From positions 1 to 64,000 of the forward strand of contig JAGLZW010000033.1 of NCBI GenBank assembly GCA_023131225.1: 64,000 bases of DNA, in the 5' to 3' direction. The number at the start of each line of letters is the position of its first letter. Position 1 is the first letter of the stretch. The notes under the pieces are model-generated. The model saw only the letters and a program-made list of their open reading frames with translations, did not search any database and was not told the origin of the DNA. Both the position numbers and the translations under genes were made by a program. Shown piece after piece: positions 1 to 9,903 of this stretch. The DNA comes from Candidatus Bathyarchaeota archaeon (GTDB taxonomy: Archaea; Thermoproteota; Bathyarchaeia; Bathyarchaeales; SOJC01).

Positions 1-387
<387 letters not shown>

Positions 388-391
388 AAGT

Positions 392-407
392 AAGCAACGC
401 TTTGCTT
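392..407 (+). other. Short hairpin just after 16S rRNA
   Basis: A 6-bp inverted repeat (AAGCAA, four-base loop CGCT, TTGCTT) starts five bases after the mature 16S end. It could be part of a processing stem or a weak terminator. The matching 5' flank of the rRNA is outside the window, so a long processing stem cannot be tested. Seen in sequence; function inferred. Confidence 0.3.
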
Positions 408-513
408 GTGGGTTGGAGGGGAAAGATTGTTCAGTGCGCTAAGCTTGATGCTACTTTTATTTCATTGTTGGAGAAAAAATAGATGGGTAGGCGGTTTTTG
501 GTGTCTCAATTGC

Positions 514-798
514 TTATTCTTTTTTAAGGGTGATTTCCATTGTTGAGACGTTTCTTGGGTTGCCGCCTTCTCTGGGTGTGATTTGTTCGGTGCCGATGGA
601 AATGGCGTGTACTTTGGTGTCTTTGAAGAATCGGTTGCGAACGATTTCAGCGACATCAACAGCTGTGCTTATGGCGCGGCCACGTGCCTTTAATGTGACT
701 TCGGTTGTGTTGCCCATGTTAAAGCCTGTAATGACTGCCATGACGTAGTTCATTGGAGGTTTGTTTCCGACGTAAATCACGTTTGGTTCTGTACTCAT
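514..798 (-). CDS. albA: Alba family DNA/RNA-binding chromatin protein
   Basis: A 94-residue protein with the Alba fold signature: N-terminal strand [14 protein letters not shown] (about residues 6-19), then a helix, then [17 protein letters not shown] (about 37-53) and the C-terminal strand pair ending MEITLKK. Alba dimers coat double-stranded DNA and also bind RNA in many archaea. The reading frame continues upstream, but the family always begins a few residues before NVIYVG, so the ATG at 798 is chosen. A TATA-like element 23-30 bases upstream would put transcription start at or next to this ATG, suggesting a leaderless mRNA. It lies convergent to the 16S gene and divergent from EF-2. Confidence 0.93.
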   Translation of the reverse strand: MSTEPNVIYVGNKPPMNYVMAVITGFNMGNTTEVTLKARGRAISTAVDVAEIVRNRFFKDTKVHAISIGTEQITPREGGNPRNVSTMEITLKKE

Positions 799-820
799 TT
801 TGTATATCTGCCTTCTTTGT

Positions 821-828
821 GTATATAG
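821..828 (-). promoter_or_regulatory. Putative TATA box of the Alba gene
   Basis: Read on the minus strand the sequence is CTATATAC, preceded by a purine-poor TTTATTA stretch. Its centre is about 26 bases before the Alba ATG, which is the usual archaeal TATA-to-start distance, implying a leaderless transcript. Based on position and composition only. Confidence 0.45.
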
Positions 829-1080
829 TAATAAAGGCAATAGACAGACTAGTATATGAACGTATAGGAACAAAAAACTAGAATTAAAGTAGGACAATCA
901 CCGCATGTCCTTAACTTCTTCCTTTCTCACGTGTTTGCCAATCATCTAGAGCCTATAATGGAGAGTCTAATCCCGGAAGCCACATACTTCTACAGCCACA
1001 TGTCTGTTGTGCTCAGTAAAGTTAATAGGAGACAATCCTTACAAGCCTTTAAGCTCATAATTGAAAGGGGATTCACAAGC

Positions 1081-3291
1081 ATGCCAAGATTCAAACAAAT
1101 TGCAGATATCCTAAAGCTCATGGATAAAAAAGAGAACATACGGAACATTGGAATAATCGCCCATATAGATCATGGCAAAACAACTATGACAGATAGCCTT
1201 CTCACTGAAGCGGGCCTCCTAAGCCCAAAAATCGCAGGTGTGGCCCGAGCCCTAGACTACCTTGAGGAAGAGCAAAAACGAGGAATTACAATAAAAACCG
1301 CCAACATCAGCCTTCTCCACGAGGAAAAAGGCACCCTATACCTAATTAACCTCATTGATACTCCAGGCCACGTAGATTTTACGGGAAAAGTTACACGTGC
1401 CCTGCGCGCCATAGACGGAGTGGTAGTGGTCGTGGACGCAGTTGAAGAAGTCATGGTTCAAACCGAAACGGTCACTCGGCAAGCCCTTAACGAACGCGTA
1501 AAACCCGTATTATTCATAAACAAAGTCGACCGCCTAATCAAAGAGCTCAAACTAGGTCCAGATGAAATCCAAGCAAAACTTGCTCGCATAATACGTGACT
1601 TCAACAACCTTATCGCCCTATATGGCGAGGCTGAACAAAAAGAAAACTGGAAAGTTGACGTTGCAAAAGGTACAGTTGCCTTCGGTTCAGCTCTCCACCG
1701 CTGGGGTTTTACCGTCGATATCGCTAAAGAAAAAGACATAAAGTTCAACGACATAATAGATGCTTACAAGAACGAGAAAGTCGAGGAGCTAGTCCAAGAA
1801 CTGCCTCTTTTCAAGGCCATCCTCACAATGGTCGTCAAGCATCTACCAAACCCCATGGAAGCTCAAAGATACCGAATTCCAAAAGTCTGGAAAGGCGACA
1901 TTGACTCTGAACTGGGAAAAGCCATGATGAACGCTGACTCTAAAGGTCCGATAGTGATGTGCATTACATTAGCACAGCTGGATCCACATGCCGGACTAGT
2001 AGCCACAGGACGCCTATTCTCCGGAGTTGTGAGGGAAGGAGAGCGAGTATACCTCGTAGGCGCTAAAAGAGACTATCGCGTACAGCAAGTTTCCATGTAT
2101 ATGGGTGCTTTCAGAGAAGTTGTTGGTCAGATAGACGCGGGTAACATAGCTGCGGTTCTAGGTCTTGATCAGGCAAGAGCAGGTGAAACTCTGGTAAGCG
2201 TTAATAGTAAAGATGGGATGGTTCCTTTCGAGCGCATAAAATACGTCTCCGAACCAGTCATCACAATAGCCATTGAACCAAAACACCCTAGGGATTTACC
2301 TCGTCTCATCGATGTCATGCACCGTCTAGCCATCGAAGACCCCAACTTGGTAACAAGCATAAACAAAGAAACCGGCGAATACCTACTAAGTGGGATGGGC
2401 GAGCTTCACCTAGAAATTGCAGTGAAGTTTCTCCGAGAATTCGCGGGTGGGGACTTCGAAATAATTACGTCCAAACCACTAGTGGTCTACAGAGAATCAA
2501 CTCTGTCGCCAAGCGCAGTGGTTATGGCAAAAAGTCCGAACAAACATAATAAGTTCTGGATACAACTGGAGCCACTTGAAAAGAATATTATTCAGTTGAT
2601 TGAGAAGGGTGACTTAGCAGAGGAAATGGCGCGAAAGAAGATGGGCATTGTTTTGAAAGAAGCTGGCTGGCCCACTGAACAGGCAAGAAACATATGGGCA
2701 CTTGAAGAACATAGAAATATTCTGGTTGACTTGACAAAAGGCGTACAGTATCTGCGGGAAATTCGAGACATGATAATTTCAGGGTTCACGTGGGCCTGCC
2801 AAAATGGGCCGCTGTGTGAAGAGCCCATTCGAGGATTGAAAGTGAAGCTAATGGATGCCTCGTTGCATGAGGACCCTGTGCATAGAGGCCCAGCCCAAGT
2901 TATGCCAGCTGCTCGACGTGGAATTCTTGGCTCATTCTTGTCTTCGAACCCTGTCATTCTTGAGCCCGTCTACAAGATCAGCGTGTCTGTGGCAGCTCAA
3001 TGGGTTGGTGAAGTTTCTGGTCTGATCACTAGAAAGAGGGGGCGTATCATTGCCTCGGAGCAGAAAGGTCCTTTAACGATGATTACAGGGTTCATTCCTG
3101 TTGCTGAAACTTTCGGATTGTCTGCTGAAATGAGGTCAGCTACTTCAGGGCATGCTTTTTGGCAAACCGCTTTTGATCATTGGGAAAAGGCACCGGAGAA
3201 TGTAACCGCCGAGGTTATTAAGACGATTAGAGAAAGGAGAGGTCTGTCGCCAGACATACCCAATGCCAGTCGGTTCATTGACCAGGCCTAA
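1081..3291 (+). CDS. fusA/aEF-2: Translation elongation factor 2
   Basis: Archaeal EF-2, the GTPase that moves tRNA and mRNA through the ribosome. The 736 residues match the usual archaeal length. GTPase motifs are in order: P-loop AHIDHGKTT (27-35), switch I RGIT (67-70), DTPGH (93-97) and NKVD (147-150). The domain IV tip reads SLHEDPVHRGPAQVMPAAR. Its His601 (the H of VHRG) is the residue changed to diphthamide in other archaea and eukaryotes, so diphthamide should be made here. The frame is open for 50 codons upstream, but family alignment and a purine-rich AAGGGGA before it support the ATG at 1081. It is transcribed divergently from Alba, with a 282-bp gap between them. Confidence 0.97.
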   Translation: MPRFKQIADILKLMDKKENIRNIGIIAHIDHGKTTMTDSLLTEAGLLSPKIAGVARALDYLEEEQKRGITIKTANISLLHEEKGTLYLINLIDTPGHVDFTGKVTRALRAIDGVVVVVDAVEEVMVQTETVTRQALNERVKPVLFINKVDRLIKELKLGPDEIQAKLARIIRDFNNLIALYGEAEQKENWKVDVAKGTVAFGSALHRWGFTVDIAKEKDIKFNDIIDAYKNEKVEELVQELPLFKAILTMVVKHLPNPMEAQRYRIPKVWKGDIDSELGKAMMNADSKGPIVMCITLAQLDPHAGLVATGRLFSGVVREGERVYLVGAKRDYRVQQVSMYMGAFREVVGQIDAGNIAAVLGLDQARAGETLVSVNSKDGMVPFERIKYVSEPVITIAIEPKHPRDLPRLIDVMHRLAIEDPNLVTSINKETGEYLLSGMGELHLEIAVKFLREFAGGDFEIITSKPLVVYRESTLSPSAVVMAKSPNKHNKFWIQLEPLEKNIIQLIEKGDLAEEMARKKMGIVLKEAGWPTEQARNIWALEEHRNILVDLTKGVQYLREIRDMIISGFTWACQNGPLCEEPIRGLKVKLMDASLHEDPVHRGPAQVMPAARRGILGSFLSSNPVILEPVYKISVSVAAQWVGEVSGLITRKRGRIIASEQKGPLTMITGFIPVAETFGLSAEMRSATSGHAFWQTAFDHWEKAPENVTAEVIKTIRERRGLSPDIPNASRFIDQA

Positions 3292-3455
3292 GAGCTCAGC
3301 TTTCACTGGTTTTCGACAGTATTCTTGTTGTAGATTATGTGTCCAGCGAAGGTATTAGCAATGAACCGTCACAAGCCGCCGAGTTAAGTTGCGGGAAATC
3401 TTCGTTGAGCTACAAAATAAAAATTCTAAGCCACCTACACCAAGAAGGCTAAATA

Positions 3456-3842
3456 ATGAAGAAACGTAAAATGAACACTAAAACAGCAGTTCGCCTCAAA
3501 GCCCCAAAATCGACTAGAGCCGAAATGACTCTGCGAAGAGCAATGACCAAGAAAGGCTTACGTTACTTTAGCCAATACATGATACGATGCGTAGACGGCA
3601 ACGACAAAGCTTGGACGTTCACCGTAGATTTTCTAGTTCACTCAAACACAATCGTCGAAGTGAAAGGCGAAACCCATAAGTGGAGTCGACAACAAGAAAA
3701 AGACGATTGGAGAGAAAACCTACTAAGAAAACAAGGATTCAACGTAGTCACAGTCACGGACGAAGAAGTAAACAAAAACATTGACGAATGCCTTAAAAAA
3801 ATAATGCAAGTTTGCCCTCGCAGCAAAGAGGCGAGAATTTAA
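3456..3842 (+). CDS. Vsr/DUF559-like PD-(D/E)XK endonuclease
   Basis: A 128-residue basic protein. After an N-terminal arm it has RRAMTKKGLRYFSQYMI (about 27-43), then TVDFLVHSNTIVEVKGE (about 56-72), the D...EVK core of a PD-(D/E)XK nuclease, and KDDWRENLLRKQGFNVV (about 82-98). This order is typical of Vsr and DUF559 small nucleases, which cut DNA at mismatches or act within mobile or defence islands. The stop codon overlaps the ATG of the recombinase gene (TAATG), indicating coupled translation. The actual substrate cannot be told from sequence. The pairing suggests it belongs to a small integrated element. Confidence 0.7.
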   Translation: MKKRKMNTKTAVRLKAPKSTRAEMTLRRAMTKKGLRYFSQYMIRCVDGNDKAWTFTVDFLVHSNTIVEVKGETHKWSRQQEKDDWRENLLRKQGFNVVTVTDEEVNKNIDECLKKIMQVCPRSKEARI

Positions 3843-5099
3843 TGGCATCGTCAAGTCTTGAAGCGTCCCCAATGTTAGCTGGCGAGAAGCGTAAAGAGTG
3901 GAGTAAGCAGCACCCATCTATAAACAGGTGGCTAAGCAACCTTCAACCCAAAACTCAAATCAGATATCTCTATTACGCGCACAAATACTTTACGTGGGTC
4001 AGCCAGAAAGGGCCAGACCTCTTCAAAAACAAAACGCCAGAACAGCTCCTAGACATGCAGGATGAATGCGTACGACAAAGAGCGCAGTTCAAACAAGTTG
4101 ACCTGCTGCGTTCATATTTGAACGAGAGGGAAGGCACGTACTCGACGAAGATGCTGATTAAAAGCGCCATTTATAGCTTCTACGCTTCCAACCACGTGCC
4201 CTTGCCCCGCGACATAAACTTTAAGATAAGAGCAACCAGAGAAAGCGTTAAAGGACACATGAGCATCAAAGAATTGAAGAACATTATTCTAAGTAGCAAC
4301 AAATTCCACCAAGCCATTTTCATCATCATGTTTCAATCTAGCATGGGCCTGAATGAACTGGTGTATTTTAACACTCACTGCTGGCAGCAAGTTAAGAAGC
4401 AACTGGACGAGGGAAAACAAGTAGTCAGAGTAGACTTGCCTAGACGCAAACACCGCTACATGAAGCCTAAAGGCGGCTACTTCACCTTCTTCGGCAAAGA
4501 CGGCGTTGACAAACTGAAGAAGTACCTAGAAGTAAGAGGCACAGTTACACGAAAAGACAGAACAGTACAAGACACATTGCCCAAACTGGAAGAAGCCATC
4601 TTCGTCACCGAAAAGTGGGCTCTAATAAGCGGGGAATCAATTAGTTGCTACTTCAAAAGGCACACCGTAAAAATGGGGATCATCAAAAAAGAAGGCTGGA
4701 AGCAAACTTGTCAGATACAGGGTTCATGCACACGAAATGAGAGACACGTACAGGACAGAATGGAATTTAACAGATGCCAAACAATTCATGGCAGAATTCT
4801 TCTTAGGTCACAGCATCGACTCAAACCAGTACAACAAAGTTTTCAACCGGTCTGAATGGGCACAAGAACAGTTTGAACAGGCAGAGCCTTACTTGAACAT
4901 CCTAAGTGAAGACCTTAGAACCGTTTCAAGAAAGGACGTGCACACGCTTGAAAAGAACTTGCAGGCCGCGAATAAGCGCATAGAGGAATTAAAGCTGCGA
5001 CTTAACGGTTGGGGCATGGCTCCACCGCAAATGGACGAATTAATGAAGCGGTTAGAAGCACTTGAGAAGAGGGGTAACAACGATAGAGAGACTAGATAA
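3842..5099 (+). pseudogene. Tyrosine recombinase/integrase, frameshifted
   Basis: The first part (3842 to about 4690) has a core-binding region and start of the catalytic domain, ending in frame with IIKK. The rest continues one frame over with HAHEMRDTYRTEW (the H-x-x-R box) and FFLGHSIDSNQYNKVF, which carries the GH motif and the nucleophile Tyr, followed by a short coiled-coil tail. The shift falls in a run of six A at 4685-4690: removing one A restores one frame of about 419 codons. The usual first Arg box (GLRxxEL) is replaced by SSMGLNELVYF, without Arg. The ATG overlaps the stop of the nuclease gene. It may be a dead integrase, a sequencing slip in the homopolymer, or a programmed shift. 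Confidence 0.75.
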
Positions 5100-5142
5100 C
5101 ATATTCACTGGGGAGGATGTGAACACGTGACTAGATATTTCT

Positions 5143-5727
5143 TTACATATCTTTTGCAGCTTTGGACGATGCCACTAGATAAGGGGGATTTTTCTCCACA
5201 TATAGCCTTGAATGATGAAGTGGTGGGCAACCTTTCTGGTTGTAGTTTACGATAAAATCTCCCACTAAATCTCCTAGACTACTATGAGATAACGGTTTAA
5301 TTTTTCCGTTCTTTACGAGCTGCGTCAATTCATCTTGGAAACTCAAAAATTCATCCATAGAACCTCTTTTCTCTTCCTTTCCTTTCAAAAAAATTTCAAA
5401 AAGCTTTTCAGAATTATTTCCATGTTTTTTCTTAAAAGACCCTAAATCGATTCTCACCCACTTTTTTCCATATAATTCTTCTGTCAATGGTCTGTCTGAA
5501 GGTTCAGCATCGTTAAGATTTTTTTCGATCCATTTCTTAATTCCATTTTCTTCCATCATATCAAATATGTGATGAGCCCCAAGAACAGACTGATACAAGA
5601 ATTTTAAGAGATCTCTTAAAGTGACTCCTTCATGAGCATCAACATATTTCTTAATAATTCTGCTAAACTCGTCGTTGCAATCACCAACAAATTCTAATTC
5701 AGTCAATGAAAGTTCTTCAACTGCCAT
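5143..5727 (-). CDS. Conserved hypothetical protein
   Basis: Soluble protein of about 194 residues with no recognised domain. Visible conserved-looking blocks are FLYQSVLGAHHIF (central), PLTEELYGKKWVRIDLG, and the C-terminal HHSRLYVEKNPPYLV. The two His-rich stretches and RID could form an active site, but this is speculation. The ATG at 5727 is chosen; a GTG at 5760 in the same frame would add 11 residues. It is convergent with the recombinase remnant and divergent from the PfkB kinase gene. No function is assigned. Confidence 0.6.
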   Translation of the reverse strand: MAVEELSLTELEFVGDCNDEFSRIIKKYVDAHEGVTLRDLLKFLYQSVLGAHHIFDMMEENGIKKWIEKNLNDAEPSDRPLTEELYGKKWVRIDLGSFKKKHGNNSEKLFEIFLKGKEEKRGSMDEFLSFQDELTQLVKNGKIKPLSHSSLGDLVGDFIVNYNQKGCPPLHHSRLYVEKNPPYLVASSKAAKDM

Positions 5728-5818
5728 AGATACTTTAGAAATATTTCCTAAATTTAACACTATGGTAGACTTCTTTGTGCATACAAAAATGTAAAAGTTA
5801 TCTATCAGAAAGGGTTTT

Positions 5819-6955
5819 ATGCATTCTCAGGGAGCTTTGTCCTTGAAAGCTTTTTCTCAAAATGTAGAAGGACTGATGAGCCATCTAAGCAGGTTCAAAC
5901 CAGAAACATTCAATGTAGTTTTGATGCCTGACTTCTTTTTGGATCGTTTCATCTCATGGAATGGAAACGCGAGACATTTTTCAAGAAGGATATCTGAAGT
6001 TGTGAACCGTAAGGGGGGGAGTATAGATAATGTGGCGCAAATGGAGACTAGGGGCGGTAACGCTGTTAACACTGCGGAGGCGCTGGCTTCTCTAGGCATG
6101 AATGTGTTTCCCATTGTCCATACAAGTGAGCTTGGGTTTAAGCTACTCGAGCTAGGCCTTCAACAATTAGACATTGATCTATCGTACGTTAAGGTAAATG
6201 GCACCGTTTCCCTTACAACAGCCTTGGAATTCACACAAGGCAGAGAGAAGAAAAATGTAATGTTGCGTGATCTCGGATCTTTAGAAAAATTCGGTCCAAA
6301 TAACCTCACAAAAGAAGACTTTTCTCTCTTAGAGAAGACTGATTATGTTTGTGTTTTCAACTGGGCTGGTACTCGAAGACACGGAACAGCACTTGCAGAG
6401 ACAGTGTTTTACCATGTTAAAACTGAGGGCAGAGGTAAAACTTACTATGACACTGCCGACCCACTTCCGAATAAACCGAAAATACCTGAACTAGTCGAGA
6501 AAATTTTGCTTCGCAGCGATTTGGTAGATATCTTGAGCGTAAACGAAAATGAAGTCATTACCTTTGCTGAGTATGTAGCCCCTAAACGATTGGCCAAACT
6601 TCAAGAACAATGTAAGTCCATGTCGGCTCTTGCGAAAGAATGCGCGAAGATTCTAGCTCAAAGATTTACCAGCCGTATAGATCTCCACGCCACAACCTAT
6701 TCCGCTACTTTTGCAAAAAATGAGAGCACTGTCGTTCCTGCTTTCAATGTTAAGGCTTTGCGGGCAACAGGCTCTGGTGACGCTTGGAATGCAGGCAATA
6801 TATATGCAGACGCAAACGATTTTCCAGTTGACCTGAGACTTATGTTTGCAAATGCTGTTGCAGCTTATTACATTAGCGGCCCAACCGGTGAACACCCGCA
6901 GGTGTCGCAACTCTGCAATTTCCTTAAAAGAACACTTAGCCAAAGTAATCGATAG
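5819..6955 (+). CDS. PfkB/ribokinase-family sugar kinase
   Basis: A 378-residue kinase of the ribokinase fold. The N-terminal substrate-binding signature is RGGNAVNTAEALASLGM (about residues 79-95). The C-terminal ATP/anion-hole signature ATGSGDAWNAG (about 322-332) contains the catalytic Asp. It should phosphorylate a sugar or nucleoside hydroxyl with ATP, but the substrate is not evident. The gene is 24 bases ahead of a CofE-like gene on the same strand, so the two are probably cotranscribed. It is somewhat longer than typical bacterial members because of inserts between the lid and the core. Family confident; specificity unknown. Confidence 0.85.
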   Translation: MHSQGALSLKAFSQNVEGLMSHLSRFKPETFNVVLMPDFFLDRFISWNGNARHFSRRISEVVNRKGGSIDNVAQMETRGGNAVNTAEALASLGMNVFPIVHTSELGFKLLELGLQQLDIDLSYVKVNGTVSLTTALEFTQGREKKNVMLRDLGSLEKFGPNNLTKEDFSLLEKTDYVCVFNWAGTRRHGTALAETVFYHVKTEGRGKTYYDTADPLPNKPKIPELVEKILLRSDLVDILSVNENEVITFAEYVAPKRLAKLQEQCKSMSALAKECAKILAQRFTSRIDLHATTYSATFAKNESTVVPAFNVKALRATGSGDAWNAGNIYADANDFPVDLRLMFANAVAAYYISGPTGEHPQVSQLCNFLKRTLSQSNR

Positions 6956-6979
6956 CGGTCATCTGTGCTGTGATTAACT

Positions 6980-7834
6980 GTGAAGCGCTACAAAGCCTTA
7001 GCCGTTAAGACACAGTACTGGAAGCCTAATGTGGACTATATTTCCAAAATGGTTGTGGATTTGAAAGGCAAGGTCCAGGATGGTGACATTGTAGTAGTTT
7101 CTGAAAAGGCTATTTCGACAGCAATTGGCAACATTGTAGATGAAAGTGTAGTGAAGCCAAGCTTGACGGCATGTTTTCTAGCTAAATATTGGATGCGATA
7201 TGTTTGGGCATATGTTCTTGGGCCACTCTGCCACTTGCGAAAGAGCGCGATTCTTCACTTTAGAAACTATCCTATCCAAGAAGGTAGTGCTCATAAACAA
7301 GTAGCGTTGCAATATTGCGGCTTTTTGCAAGCGTTAATGCATAGTTCTGAAGGCGGAATTGATGGCAGCAATCTTCCGTACTCGTATGTTAGTTTGCTTC
7401 TGAATAACAGTTATCGTGTGGCAGAAAGAATTCGTTGTAGCATAGAAGCAGAGCTTAATAAAAATGTAGGTGTCATGATTGTTGATACTGATAAAACGTA
7501 TTCTTGGGGAAACTTTCATTTTACTCCTAGACCTAAGCCGATTAAGGGAATACTGTCTGTAGGTGGGTTTCTTAGCTATATCGTCGCGCGGGTCTTGAAC
7601 TTAAAGAGAAGATCTACTCCATTGGCTTTTGCTGGCATAAGTATGGGTATCGAAGAGGCTTTAAAGGTTGCAGAGTTGGCCGATCGTGCTCGAGGTTTTG
7701 GCGCGGGAAGGACAATTTGGAGCATGGCTGAAACTTTCAACGTTTCCTTAACAGGTGTTTCTTGGAAAATGCTGGAAGAAACAGAACACATGCCTATTGT
7801 TGTGGTTAGATCGATACATTTTGTGCGTGTCTAG
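6980..7834 (+). CDS. F420-0:L-glutamate ligase (CofE)-like protein
   Basis: A 284-residue member of the CofE family, whose founding enzyme adds glutamates to the F420 side chain using GTP. The strand-turn DGDIVVVSEKAISTAIGNIV (about 34-53) and the EGGIDGSNLP block (about 123-132) followed by GVMIVDTDKTYSWG (about 163-176) match the family's metal- and nucleotide-binding regions. It is longer than the minimal ligase, with an insert around 60-115 and a divergent C-terminal lobe. It may therefore be a paralogue acting on another substrate. The start is GTG, 24 bases after the kinase gene. Confidence 0.75.
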   Translation: MKRYKALAVKTQYWKPNVDYISKMVVDLKGKVQDGDIVVVSEKAISTAIGNIVDESVVKPSLTACFLAKYWMRYVWAYVLGPLCHLRKSAILHFRNYPIQEGSAHKQVALQYCGFLQALMHSSEGGIDGSNLPYSYVSLLLNNSYRVAERIRCSIEAELNKNVGVMIVDTDKTYSWGNFHFTPRPKPIKGILSVGGFLSYIVARVLNLKRRSTPLAFAGISMGIEEALKVAELADRARGFGAGRTIWSMAETFNVSLTGVSWKMLEETEHMPIVVVRSIHFVRV

Positions 7835-7949
7835 TTTTGTGTTTTTTCCCAGTTCAGTGAAGGTAAGTGACTAAGCGTGCGCATCGTAAAGCCCATATAG
7901 TGAGATAAGTTACTTGAAGTATCACTGACTCAAAACTGGAGAAACTAAG

Positions 7950-9449
7950 ATGAGCTCAATAATTAAGCAGATGGACACGTTTTTCAACCCGAAATCAGTT
8001 GCAGTAGTTGGCGCCTCCAAAAAAATCTACAAGGCGGGGCATGTAATTTTCAAGAACTTCGCTGAAAACAAGCGAAGAGGTGTATTTAAGGGAGAGTTAT
8101 ATCCAGTCAACCCCCATGAAACCCACATTCTGGGATACAAAACTTATCCTTCATTAGCCAAGATACATGGGGAAATCGAGCTTGTTGTAATTGTTGTGCC
8201 CGCTGTGGCTGTTCTCAGCGTTATGAAAGATGCTGCTGCAAAAAGCGTCAAAGTTGCAGTGATAATTACCGCTGGATTCAGCGAAATTGGAAAGACTGAA
8301 CTTGAAAACGCTGTAGTTTCAGTTGCAAATGAAGCTAACATTCGAATTTTAGGACCTAACTGCCTTGGCGTCTACGACATAAGCACTGGAGTCGACATGT
8401 TGTTCTTACCAGAAACAAAAGTGTTAACAACTGGGGACGAATTCATAGCAACCCCTCGCCCTATGGCGGGACATCTTGCAATGATTACTCAAAGTGGCGC
8501 TTTTGGTGTTGCTGCACTTGATTACTTGAGTGGAATGCAGATGGGTGTAAGCAAGTTCGTGAGTTTCGGAAATAAATGTGATGTAGCTGAGGCTGAAATG
8601 CTTGAATACTTTCTTCATGACGACGAAACGTGGGTGATACTTCTTTATGCTGAAGCCATAGAAGCTGGTAGGGAATTCATGAAAGCTGCGGAGAAAGTTA
8701 CAAAAAGAAAGCCAATAGTTGCCTTAAAGAGCGGGAGAACTAAGGCTGGTGCTAGAGCTGCTGCTTCTCATACAGGAGCCATTGCAGGATCGGACAAAAT
8801 CTATGATGCGGCTTTTGCTCAAGTGGGTGTCATTCGCGTTAAGGATATGGAGGAGTTTTTTGATGTTGGCAAAGCTTTTACTTTTCAGCCGCCGGCTGCT
8901 GGAAATAGCATTGGAATTCTTACTGATGCGGGAGGGCCAAGTGTGATGGCTGTTGATGAGTGTGAGTTACGGGGTTTAATGGTTAAAACGTTATCTGATG
9001 AGGTTCTTGAAAAGTTTGAAAAGTTGAAACGGGAGGGAGGGCTGCCCAAGTTTGCGACCAACTTGAATCCGGTTGATATTACGGGTTCTGCAACTTCTGA
9101 GATGTTTGAGCTCTCAGCAAGGATTTTGTTAGATGCACCTGAAGTTGACGGTTTAATTGTGTTGGGTTTGCATCATACTCCCGCTTTGCAGGAAGATTTT
9201 GTGGACCGAATAGCGAATTTGGCGAAGAGTTATACGAAGCCTGTTGTTGCCTGTGACATTGGAGAGACAGAGATGGCATTGTTTATCCGTTCAAGATTTG
9301 AAAAGCTGGGAATTCCGGCTTACTCTACACCGGAAGACGCGGCGCGAGCGATGACTGCGTTGGTGTATTATGGCGAGTATTTGAGGAAGATAGATTGCTT
9401 TGATGATTATTTGGAGATCTATGCGAAGAGACATGGCGTTAGCTTTTGA
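7950..9449 (+). CDS. acdA: ADP-forming acetyl-CoA synthetase, alpha subunit
   Basis: A 499-residue protein with the CoA-binding Rossmann domain at the N-terminus (KSVAVVGASKKIYKAGH, about 14-30) followed by two CoA-ligase-type domains. The phosphorylated active-site His lies in ASHTGAIAGSD (about 270-280). The enzyme makes acetate (or another acid) and ATP from acyl-CoA, ADP and phosphate, the energy-yielding end of sugar or peptide fermentation in archaea. No ATP-grasp beta subunit is fused or adjacent, so it must be encoded elsewhere. The 3' end overlaps the convergent ribK gene by 11 bases. Confidence 0.92.
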   Translation: MSSIIKQMDTFFNPKSVAVVGASKKIYKAGHVIFKNFAENKRRGVFKGELYPVNPHETHILGYKTYPSLAKIHGEIELVVIVVPAVAVLSVMKDAAAKSVKVAVIITAGFSEIGKTELENAVVSVANEANIRILGPNCLGVYDISTGVDMLFLPETKVLTTGDEFIATPRPMAGHLAMITQSGAFGVAALDYLSGMQMGVSKFVSFGNKCDVAEAEMLEYFLHDDETWVILLYAEAIEAGREFMKAAEKVTKRKPIVALKSGRTKAGARAAASHTGAIAGSDKIYDAAFAQVGVIRVKDMEEFFDVGKAFTFQPPAAGNSIGILTDAGGPSVMAVDECELRGLMVKTLSDEVLEKFEKLKREGGLPKFATNLNPVDITGSATSEMFELSARILLDAPEVDGLIVLGLHHTPALQEDFVDRIANLAKSYTKPVVACDIGETEMALFIRSRFEKLGIPAYSTPEDAARAMTALVYYGEYLRKIDCFDDYLEIYAKRHGVSF

Positions 9450-9849
9450 TGTTGGTGTCTAAGTATATTGTTAGTTTGACTTCGTCGCTGTCCTTTAGCG
9501 ATAGTGTGTTGCGTAGATGAACTGGTGCAATGATTTCTAGGACGTTGGGTGGATGGTTTGTTTTTTCGGGGAGGACAATGGCTCCTTTGATTTTGTTCAT
9601 TATCAATACGTTGAAGCATTGGGCTTGAGAGAAACCCTCTGCTGGGATGATTTTGGTGCCTTTAGACTCTTTTAAGATTTTTTCTAGTTTTTTTGTTTCT
9701 CTTTTTTGAAGGTGAATGTTTAATGTTCCAAAGTAAGGGTTGAAGCTTAGTTTTTCTTTGATTTGCTTTGTTGCCCAAGGGATTCTGACAAATTGGCTTC
9801 CAGTTCCTTCGCCGCTGAATACTGTTCCTTTTATTGTGACTGTGTTCAT
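9439..9849 (-). CDS. ribK: CTP-dependent riboflavin kinase (DUF120)
   Basis: A 136-residue archaeal riboflavin kinase, which makes FMN using CTP. Family features are the N-terminal KGTVFSGEGTGSQFV (about 6-20), NPYFGTLNIHL (about 37-47) and PVHLRNTLSLKDSDEVKLTI near the end (about 109-128). The ATG at 9849 is chosen. The frame continues open upstream for another 16 codons to the TAA that ends the preceding gene, so the two genes lie in the same frame separated by a single stop codon and a short spacer. Confidence 0.88.
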   Translation of the reverse strand: MNTVTIKGTVFSGEGTGSQFVRIPWATKQIKEKLSFNPYFGTLNIHLQKRETKKLEKILKESKGTKIIPAEGFSQAQCFNVLIMNKIKGAIVLPEKTNHPPNVLEIIAPVHLRNTLSLKDSDEVKLTIYLDTNIKS

Positions 9850-9903
9850 TTGTTGACCTTCGACGTAGAAGACTTGATTGCCAGCTTGTAGGTCTGCTTT
9901 CGG

